This document shows positions 7,099-12,843 of a stretch of DNA of 14,105 nucleotides, piece after piece. Location: NCBI GenBank assembly GCA_902766515.1, contig CACXEB010000461.1:1-14105 (forward strand). Direction: 5' to 3'. Position 1 is the first letter of the stretch, and each line of letters starts with the position of its first letter. Position numbers and translations under genes: made by a program. The notes below the pieces were generated by a model. It saw only the letters and a program-made list of their open reading frames with translations. It made no database searches and was not told the origin of the DNA. The stretch is from an uncultured Eubacteriales bacterium (GTDB lineage Bacteria; Bacillota_A; Clostridia; Christensenellales; Aristaeellaceae).

Positions 7099-7827
7099 TC
7101 AGTCATTCTCCAGAATATTGGTCGTGATATAATCGACTCCGAAGCCGGCTAAACGCTCGGCTTCTTCGGCTGTATTGACGGTCCAGCAATTGACCTCGAT
7201 GCCCTTGCTGTGCAGGTCGGCGACGATCTCCGCGGTCAGCGCCGTGTACCGGATGTCCAGGCCCAAGCGGTACCTTGTGAGGGTGTCGGGCAGGAAGGGC
7301 GCGTACCAGCCGGTCAGGAACTGCAGCGGCTGGTCGGGCAGCAGGCTGCGCAGGGTGATCATGTTGAGCAGGTCGAAGGAAATGAAAATGGTCTGCTCCA
7401 GCTGGCCCTCCTCGCGCATGATGTCCACGATGCGGCGGACGTCGTCCGGGACAAAGTGGTTCTTGAGCTCCAGGACGCTGACCTTCTCATAATGGCGGCA
7501 GATGCCCGCGTATTCCCGGAGGGAGGGCAGCACCAGGTCGGCACGGCCGGGGCCGCCGTCGACGCCGTTCAAATGCAGCTGGCGGAGCAGCGCGTACCTT
7601 GATCCTTCCACCGGCAGCGCGTCGGGCGAGACGCGGCCTGTCGTATCGTCATGGATGATGATGAACTCGCCGTCCAGCGTGCGGTGCACGTCCGTCTCGA
7701 TGCCCATGTAGGACCGGTTGCCGGCCGCGACAAAGGCGGCGGCGCTGTTTTCCTTCTCAAGGCCGCTGACGCCGCGGTGGGCGATCATACGGACATGGGG
7801 CGCGTGAATCTTGATCGTGTTTGCCAT
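7099..7827 (-). CDS. Glycerophosphodiester phosphodiesterase (GDPD)
   Basis: A 242-residue cytosolic TIM-barrel enzyme of the GDPD family, hydrolysing glycerophosphodiesters to sn-glycerol-3-phosphate and an alcohol during phospholipid turnover. The signature residues are present: H17-R18-G19 in AHRG, E26-N27-S28, E44 and D46 in IETDVH, H59-D60-D61 in IIHDDTTGR, E120 and K122 in LELKNH, and CWTVN (214-218) near the end, with a final ITTN motif. There is no signal peptide, so it probably acts on imported or internal substrates. The start is CAT 7825-7827, with GGAG on the minus strand 6 bases upstream; a much longer open frame upstream is artefactual because it runs through the promoter. The Shine-Dalgarno site lies in a small hairpin. 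Related cytosolic enzymes are often called UgpQ-like, but no transporter genes are here. Confidence 0.95.
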   Translation of the reverse strand: MANTIKIHAPHVRMIAHRGVSGLEKENSAAAFVAAGNRSYMGIETDVHRTLDGEFIIIHDDTTGRVSPDALPVEGSRYALLRQLHLNGVDGGPGRADLVLPSLREYAGICRHYEKVSVLELKNHFVPDDVRRIVDIMREEGQLEQTIFISFDLLNMITLRSLLPDQPLQFLTGWYAPFLPDTLTRYRLGLDIRYTALTAEIVADLHSKGIEVNCWTVNTAEEAERLAGFGVDYITTNILEND

Positions 7828-7845
7828 GGGGATCTCCAGAGCCCC
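7828..7845 (-). promoter_or_regulatory. Hairpin enclosing the GDPD ribosome binding site
   Basis: On the minus strand GGGG (7845-7842) pairs with CCCC (7831-7828), and TCT (7840-7838) with AGA (7835-7833), leaving one mismatch and a tiny loop. The GGAG ribosome site is inside this structure, directly before the start codon. It could dampen translation. The stem is short. Confidence 0.3.
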
Positions 7846-7887
7846 GGAAACCGCTGCCGGCGGTCCCTGCGGAGGCTGTCCGTCTGT

Positions 7888-7907
7888 CGCGTCCCCGGAC
7901 GGACGCG
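7888..7907. other. Leader hairpin between divergent genes
   Basis: CGCGTCC (7888-7894) and GGACGCG (7901-7907) form a perfect 7-bp stem with a CCGGAC loop. It lies within the expected leader of the GDPD transcript. No U-tract follows on either strand, so it is not an intrinsic terminator. Confidence 0.4.
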
Positions 7908-7921
7908 GGGATGATGGCCTG

Positions 7922-7950
7922 ATTATAGTACTTTTCCCTTGGGAAAGCAA
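7922..7950 (-). promoter_or_regulatory. Promoter of GDPD with an embedded operator-like palindrome
   Basis: Minus-strand TTGCTT (7950-7945) and a perfect TATAAT (7927-7922) are 17 bases apart, predicting a start near 7915. The spacer holds the inverted repeat TTTCCC-TT-GGGAAA (7933-7946), whose right arm overlaps the -35 box. That is a classic repressor-operator position. The other side of the intergenic gap carries the divergent gene at 7975, so one site could affect both directions. Confidence 0.75.
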
Positions 7951-7974
7951 TGATGGGATGAGGTGAATGGGACT

Positions 7975-9003
7975 GTGCATGTTTGGCTGACGATTGCGGT
8001 CCTGCTGTGGGCGGCCCTGACGGGCGTGCCGCAGCCGGACGTCTATACGGCGGTGTCCGTGACGGACAGTGCGGCGAGCGTGGCCCGGTATCCGGATTTC
8101 GCGGCGGTCAGCGCCCCGGGGGTCCTGATCCCCGGCCTTACGGAGGGGTTTGTGCCCCAGGGGATTGCCTGGCTGGAACCGCAGCGCTGGTTTGTGTTCG
8201 CGGGGTACCATACGGACGGCCGCGCCAGCGCGCTGATCGCGGTGGACGCGGACAGCGGCGCGGTGCGCCGGCAGGTGTCGCTGCGGAATACCGACGGCAC
8301 GCCCTATACCGGCCACGCCGGCGGGGTGTGCGCCGCGGGCGGGGCGCTGTACCTTTCCAATCAGCACAGGCTGTTCCGCCTGCCGCTGGACCGCTTCCTT
8401 GGGGCCGCGCCGGGCGCGGCCTGCGCTTTTGACGCGGAAATCCCCGTGCCCAACAACGCGTCGTACTGCAGCTGTCAGGACGGCATGCTGTGGGTCGGCG
8501 AGTTCCGCCACGGCAGCAATTACACGACGGACCCGGCGCACCACCTGCGCCTGAACGGCGAGACGCTGGGCGCGTGGCTGTGCGGCTACCGGCTGACGCC
8601 GGCGGGGGAAGGGCCGGCGGCCGGCGCCAGGCCGGATGTGATCCTCGCGACACCGGACCGCGTCCAGGGCATGACGGCGCTGAACGGCCGGGTCTGGCTC
8701 AGCCTCTCCTACGGCCGCGGCAATTCGTCCACCCTGCAGGTGTATGCGGATCCGCGCCTCTCAGAACCGGACATGACCGTGGATATCGACGGAACCGCCG
8801 TGCCGGTCTGGTGCCTGCTGAACAGCCGCCAGACGGACCGGATCATTGCGCCGCCGATGACCGAGTGCCTCTGTGCCGCGGACGGTGCGGTGTGGGTCGT
8901 TTTCGAGTCGGCGGCGGTCCCGTACATGGATCCTGCCAACCCCTCCCGCTGCCCGGTGGACCGGCTGTACAGGGTCAGTCTTCCGGCATCAGACAGTCCG
9001 TAA
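7975..9003 (+). CDS. Exported beta-propeller-like protein of unknown function
   Basis: About 342 residues. The N-terminus is a hydrophobic export or anchor segment (HVWLTIAVLLWAALTG). The rest has short recurring strands with the feel of a beta-propeller: GFVPQGIAW, then ALIAVDADSGAV, GHAGGVC, ALYLSNQHRLFRLPL, GMLWVGEF, GMTALNGRVWLSLS and AVWVVF, each resembling the inner strand of a blade. A WVGEF segment followed by a long insert and a VQGM repeat is typical of quinoprotein or lactonase-like propellers, but no catalytic set can be named. I placed the start at GTG 7975 because GAGGTGA (7960-7966) is a strong Shine-Dalgarno match at usable distance; GTG 7963 is an in-frame alternative adding four residues, and ATG 7967 is out of frame. 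Its 3' end overlaps the opposing leucine-rich repeat gene by 29 bases. Confidence 0.75.
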   Translation: MHVWLTIAVLLWAALTGVPQPDVYTAVSVTDSAASVARYPDFAAVSAPGVLIPGLTEGFVPQGIAWLEPQRWFVFAGYHTDGRASALIAVDADSGAVRRQVSLRNTDGTPYTGHAGGVCAAGGALYLSNQHRLFRLPLDRFLGAAPGAACAFDAEIPVPNNASYCSCQDGMLWVGEFRHGSNYTTDPAHHLRLNGETLGAWLCGYRLTPAGEGPAAGARPDVILATPDRVQGMTALNGRVWLSLSYGRGNSSTLQVYADPRLSEPDMTVDIDGTAVPVWCLLNSRQTDRIIAPPMTECLCAADGAVWVVFESAAVPYMDPANPSRCPVDRLYRVSLPASDSP

Positions 9004-10129
9004 ACACGTTTTCGCCGAGCGTCACGCCCGGCAGGCTGGGCAGGGGCAGGGATGTACACTGGCAGAAGGAATCGCTGCCGATGGCCTCCAGGCCGGCCGG
9101 GAAGCTGACCGTTTCAAGGTGGGCGAGGCCGTTGAAGCAGCGCTCCCCGATCCGGCGAAGCGTGTCGGGCAGGACGATTTCGCGCAGCATGAGAAAGTCA
9201 TCGCCGGTGTTGAATACGCCGTCGCCGATCGCGGTGAGGCCGGCCTCGAAAGTCACGGTCTGCAGGCGGTCGGCGCAGACGCGTTCCATACGGCCGGACA
9301 TGCTCGTCCATTCGGGCACGGTACCGCCGGCGCCGCTCAGGTAATGGATCGTTTCGATCGCGCTGTCATTGATGAAGGCCTGCCCGGCCTGGTCGGCCTC
9401 GGCGCTGATGCTGACCTCCAGGAGTCGGCCACAGCTGCCGAAGGCCGCCTGTCCGCAGGACGTCAGGTGGGCGGGCAGGACGAGGACGCGCAGCTGGTCG
9501 CAGTCGAAGAAGGCGGAATCGCCGATCTCCTCCACGCTGTCGGGGATCCCGACCGACAGCAGGGCGGTGCAGCCCTGGAAAGCCTGGCGGCCGATGGAAC
9601 TGAGCTGCCCCGGCAGCCGGATGGCCGTCAGCTGGTCATTGTACAGGAACGCCTCTTCGCCGATGGCCCGGATGACCGTGCCGTCCGGCAGGGCGTCCGG
9701 CAGGACGAGCTCGGTTTCTTCGCCGGTATAGCCGGTGATGACCGCATAGCGGTCCGCGCCGGATGCGATGATGTCATACGTCACGCCGTCGGGCAGCTCC
9801 GGTCCGTCGAGGATGGTTTTTTCCAGATCCTGCGCCCACTGGGCGGCATAGCTGCCCGAAGTGACGCGGAAGGCGACCGCCGGGTCAAACGCGTCGTCCG
9901 CGATGAATTCCAGCGACGCGGGCAGGGTGACGGCCCGGAGCGAAGTGCCGGTGAAGGCCTGGGTTTCGATCCGCCGGAGCCGTGAAGGCAGGATCACTTC
10001 GGTCACGCTCGCGTCGCCGGAAAAGGCCTGCGCTTCCACGACCTGCGTATCCGACGGCAGGGTGAGGCAGTCCGCCCGCGCGGCGGCGGCCAGGCAGAGC
10101 AGCAGCAGGGTCAGGCAGAGCTTTTTCAT
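8975..10129 (-). CDS. Exported BspA-type leucine-rich repeat protein
   Basis: A 384-residue protein. Residues 1-19 are a signal peptide (MKK, leucine-rich core, ARA before D20). Two blocks of BspA/LRR_5-type repeats follow, about 23 residues each, with the pattern of a LP..L..I...AF core: roughly 40-81, 158-233 and 297-380. Examples are VILPSRLRRIETQAF, IRLPGQLSSIGRQAF and IVLPDTLRRIGERCF. A non-repeat insert lies at about 86-140 and another weaker segment at 245-290. Such repeats form curved binding surfaces, found on secreted or surface proteins of gut bacteria and protists. No cell-wall anchor is present, so it is probably released or held by other means. The start at 10129 is chosen for the signal peptide; ATG 10144 has GAGGA directly against it, too close to use. 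It has its own minus-strand promoter. Confidence 0.88.
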   Translation of the reverse strand: MKKLCLTLLLLCLAAAARADCLTLPSDTQVVEAQAFSGDASVTEVILPSRLRRIETQAFTGTSLRAVTLPASLEFIADDAFDPAVAFRVTSGSYAAQWAQDLEKTILDGPELPDGVTYDIIASGADRYAVITGYTGEETELVLPDALPDGTVIRAIGEEAFLYNDQLTAIRLPGQLSSIGRQAFQGCTALLSVGIPDSVEEIGDSAFFDCDQLRVLVLPAHLTSCGQAAFGSCGRLLEVSISAEADQAGQAFINDSAIETIHYLSGAGGTVPEWTSMSGRMERVCADRLQTVTFEAGLTAIGDGVFNTGDDFLMLREIVLPDTLRRIGERCFNGLAHLETVSFPAGLEAIGSDSFCQCTSLPLPSLPGVTLGENVFTDCLMPED

Positions 10130-10162
10130 CGGTGCAGCCCCCATTCCTCAGGTTTTGTCCAT

Positions 10163-10191
10163 ATTATACAGAATCCGGCCATATCCCGCAA
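10163..10191 (-). promoter_or_regulatory. Promoter of the leucine-rich repeat gene
   Basis: On the minus strand a perfect TATAAT (10168-10163) lies 17 bases after TTGCGG (10191-10186), giving a start near 10156 and a leader of about 27 bases. The -35 is weak (TTG conserved) but the -10 is exact, and the site is directly upstream of the gene. Confidence 0.65.
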
Positions 10192-10261
10192 GCGTTTTGG
10201 GCCTGCGCACTGTTTTTTTGCGTTCAGCAAGGAAAAACCGGATCCGCAGCGAATATACCCA

Positions 10262-10280
10262 GCGGCTGGCAAGCAGCCGC
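10262..10280 (+). other. Leader hairpin upstream of the ParB/BMP gene
   Basis: GCGGCTG (10262-10268) and CAGCCGC (10274-10280) form a perfect 7-bp stem with a GCAAG loop, followed by ATTTT. Four Ts make a poor intrinsic terminator, but the structure sits 26 bases before the start codon and could attenuate or shape the leader. No convincing plus-strand promoter was found between 10130 and 10261. The T7 run at 10213-10219 lacks a stem. Confidence 0.35.
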
Positions 10281-10305
10281 ATTTTGCAGAAACAGAGGAG
10301 ATTGC

Positions 10306-12237
10306 ATGTCCAGAACAGACGCGATTCAACAGTATCACAACGCCCTGAGAGCGGGCCTCAAGTATTATAATATGATGTCCGCGCAGCATAAAAGCCCCTA
10401 TCCCGTGGTCCTTGAGGATATCAGCAACGAGACCCAGACCTCCGGCCAGCAGCTGCTGGGGACGATCGAGATTCCCCTGTCCCTCGTAACGGGCACCCTG
10501 ACCTCCGGCCGCAAGGCGGCCTTCGCGGGCAACTATATGCCCATCCTGCCGGAAAACTCGGAGTTCGCCGCCAAATGGATCAACCTGTGCGAGGCGCAGC
10601 TGGACCTGGGCGGCATCCGCGACGCGATCAAGTGCATGGAGTTCATGGGCCGCTTTTACGTGATCGAGGGCCACAAGCGCGTGTCCGTGCTGAAAAGCCT
10701 CGGCGCGCTGACGATCTCGGCGGACGTGACGCGCATCATGCCCGTGTGGTCGGACGCGCCCGAAGTCCGCGCATACTACGAATTCATCCATTTCTATAAA
10801 ATGACGGGACTGTACACCGTCCAGTTTACCGTCCCCGGGCGGTATGGACGGCTGCTGGACCGGCTGGGCTATGCGCCGGACCACGTCTGGACGCACGACG
10901 AGAAGGCCCTGTTCATGTCCCTGTTCCTGCGTTTCAGCAGGGTGGCGGACGAGCGCCTGCTGCAGAGGCTGCCGGACCAGTCCGTGAGCGACGTGATGCT
11001 CCAGTGCCTGGAGGTATACTCGGCGGATGAGCTGCTGAAGACGGATGACGCCCGGCTGCTCAAGCTGATCACCGCGATCCTGCCGGACCTGGAGCGCGAT
11101 GGTACGAAGCCGGAGGAATCCCATATCTCCACCGCGCCTGAGGTGCAGGAGAAGGGGATCGTCCGCCAGCTGCTGGACGATCTCAGCCGGCCGTCGTCCC
11201 TGCACATCGCGTTCATCTATTCGGCCTCCCCGGAGGAGAGCGCATGGGTGGCCGCGCACGATGAGGGCCGGCAGCAGCTGGAGACGGCCTATGAAAACCA
11301 GGTGAAGGTGAGGACCTACATCACCAGCCGCGAGACCGCGGATGAGATAATGGACGAAGCCGTATCCGACGGCGCCCAGGTGGTGTTTGTCACCGCGCCG
11401 CTGCTGATGGGCCCGGCGCGCCGCATCGCCGCGCTGCATCCGTCGGTCAAGGTGCTGGTCTGCGCGCTGTCCGTGCCGTACTCAGGCATCCGGACGTATT
11501 ACGGCCGCGTCTACGAGGCCAAGTTCGTGCTCGGCGCCATTGCCGGCACGCTGTGCCAGGGCGAGCCGATCGGCTGCATCGCGAAGTACCCGATCCTCGG
11601 CGTGCCGGCGGCCATCAACGCGTTTGCGCTGGGGGCCCGGCTGACCTGCCCGGACGCGAAAATCCGTCTGGAATGGTCCTCCATGCCGGGCGATCCGCTG
11701 GAGACGCTTCGCCGGGACGGGGTCAGGATCATCACGGCGCAGCCGGGCACCATCCCCTCGCTGGCGGACGGATCCGGCCTGTTCCGGGTCGGGGAAAGAT
11801 CACTCCAGTCCCTGGCGGAGGAGGTCTGGAACTGGGGGCGCATGTATACCAAGATCGTCCGCAGCATCCTGGACGGCGGCTGGGGACAGGAGGACACAGC
11901 GCCGTCGGTCAACTACTGGTGGGGCCTCAAGGGCGGCGTCATCAACGTCCGGCTGGCGGACATGCTGCCGGACGGCATCGCGCAGCTGTCGGCCATCCTG
12001 CGCAGCGGGCTGGTGGCCGGAACCTTCCAGCCGTTCCTGACCCCGATGCGGGACCAGCAGGGAAAGCTTCGCCTGGACGGGGAAAGCTGGATCACGCCCA
12101 TCGAAATCATGCAGATGAACTGGCTGAGCGAGCATGTGACCGGCAGCCTCCCGGAACCGGAGGACGTGCTGGAGATGTCGCGTGAAACGACGCGGCTGCT
12201 GGCGCTGCCCCGGACTGAGAAGCCGACGGAGGAGTGA
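10306..12237 (+). CDS. Cytosolic ParB-like / BMP (PnrA-type) fusion protein
   Basis: A 643-residue protein with no signal peptide, lipobox or membrane helix. Residues about 50-135 resemble the ParB/sulfiredoxin-like N-terminal fold: IEIPLSLVTG opens it and VIEGHKRVSVLKSLGA (119-134) holds the GH-x-R motif at G122, H123 and R125, which in ParB relatives contacts nucleotide phosphates. Residues about 150-297 are mostly helical and end in a charged linker. Residues about 298-590 match the BMP/PnrA substrate-binding fold: LHIAFIYSASPEESAW, then DGAQVVFVTAPL, RVYEAKFVLGAIAGTL (401-416), AINAFALGARLTCPDAKI and later DGVRIITAQPG. BMP proteins normally are extracellular lipoproteins binding nucleosides for ABC import; here the fold is intracellular and fused, implying sensing rather than transport. 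ATG 10306 has GAGGAG upstream; longer frames run through the promoter region. Three bases separate it from the phosphoesterase gene. Ligand is inferred, not seen. Confidence 0.85.
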   Translation: MSRTDAIQQYHNALRAGLKYYNMMSAQHKSPYPVVLEDISNETQTSGQQLLGTIEIPLSLVTGTLTSGRKAAFAGNYMPILPENSEFAAKWINLCEAQLDLGGIRDAIKCMEFMGRFYVIEGHKRVSVLKSLGALTISADVTRIMPVWSDAPEVRAYYEFIHFYKMTGLYTVQFTVPGRYGRLLDRLGYAPDHVWTHDEKALFMSLFLRFSRVADERLLQRLPDQSVSDVMLQCLEVYSADELLKTDDARLLKLITAILPDLERDGTKPEESHISTAPEVQEKGIVRQLLDDLSRPSSLHIAFIYSASPEESAWVAAHDEGRQQLETAYENQVKVRTYITSRETADEIMDEAVSDGAQVVFVTAPLLMGPARRIAALHPSVKVLVCALSVPYSGIRTYYGRVYEAKFVLGAIAGTLCQGEPIGCIAKYPILGVPAAINAFALGARLTCPDAKIRLEWSSMPGDPLETLRRDGVRIITAQPGTIPSLADGSGLFRVGERSLQSLAEEVWNWGRMYTKIVRSILDGGWGQEDTAPSVNYWWGLKGGVINVRLADMLPDGIAQLSAILRSGLVAGTFQPFLTPMRDQQGKLRLDGESWITPIEIMQMNWLSEHVTGSLPEPEDVLEMSRETTRLLALPRTEKPTEE

Positions 12238-12240
12238 GTC

Positions 12241-12831
12241 ATGAAGGTACTGGCGGTGTCGGATACCGAATGCGCGGCGCTGTGGGACTACTACCGCCCG
12301 GAACGGGTGGAGGGCGTGGACCTGATCATCTCCTGCGGCGACCTGAAACGGGAGTACCTGGAATTCCTGGTGACCATGACCAACAAACCGGTCCTGTATG
12401 TCCCGGGAAACCATGACAAGGGCTATGTGACGCATCCGCCGGAAGGATGCGAGAACATCGACGGCATCGTCTTTACCTACCGGGGCGTGCGGTTTGCGGG
12501 CCTGGGCGGCTGCAAGCAGTACAACAGCCCCACCTATCAGTATACCGAGCAGCAGATGCGTCGGCGCATCCGTCAGATGCGGCGGCCGCTGCGCAAAAGC
12601 AGGGGCGTGGACGTCATCGTCACCCACGCCGCGCCGACCGGCTGCGGCGACCGGCAGGACCTGGCGCACCAGGGCTTCGACTGCTTCCTGGACATGATGG
12701 ACCGCTACCAGCCGCGCTACTGGCTGCACGGCCATGTCCATATGAATTACGACAGCGACATCCCCCGCCGCATGACCCGCGGCGGGACGGAGATCATCAA
12801 CGCGTACGAGCGCTATATCATCGAGGTGTAA
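12241..12831 (+). CDS. Calcineurin-like metallophosphoesterase
   Basis: A 196-residue cytosolic phosphoesterase of the calcineurin superfamily, small like YfcE/MPPED-type enzymes. The metal-binding motifs are in order: D8 in SDTE, D34 in CGDL, N57-H58-D59 in PGNHDK, H in VTHAAP and GHVH near the C-terminus. The first motif reads D-x-E rather than the usual D-x-H, so one metal ligand is changed; I believe this is a subfamily trait rather than decay, since every other motif is intact. The start is 3 bases after the stop of the ParB/BMP gene, with GGAGG at 12228-12232, so the pair is almost certainly one operon and probably functional partners. The substrate is unknown: phosphodiester, nucleotide or protein phosphate are all possible. 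Its stop TAA overlaps the ribosome site of the next gene. Confidence 0.92.
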   Translation: MKVLAVSDTECAALWDYYRPERVEGVDLIISCGDLKREYLEFLVTMTNKPVLYVPGNHDKGYVTHPPEGCENIDGIVFTYRGVRFAGLGGCKQYNSPTYQYTEQQMRRRIRQMRRPLRKSRGVDVIVTHAAPTGCGDRQDLAHQGFDCFLDMMDRYQPRYWLHGHVHMNYDSDIPRRMTRGGTEIINAYERYIIEV

Positions 12832-12843
12832 GGAGGAACGGAT

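Noticed and set aside
7828..8544. N-terminal extension of the GDPD frame on the minus strand
   Set aside because: It would cross the GDPD promoter and run antisense to the propeller-like gene; the GDPD domain begins right after the start at 7827, which has a ribosome site.
10213..10219. Run of seven Ts as a terminator
   Set aside because: No stable stem immediately upstream, and no gene is transcribed towards it on the plus strand.
10132..10305. N-terminal extension of the ParB/BMP frame
   Set aside because: It overlaps the divergent promoter of the leucine-rich repeat gene and lacks a ribosome site; ATG 10306 has GAGGAG.
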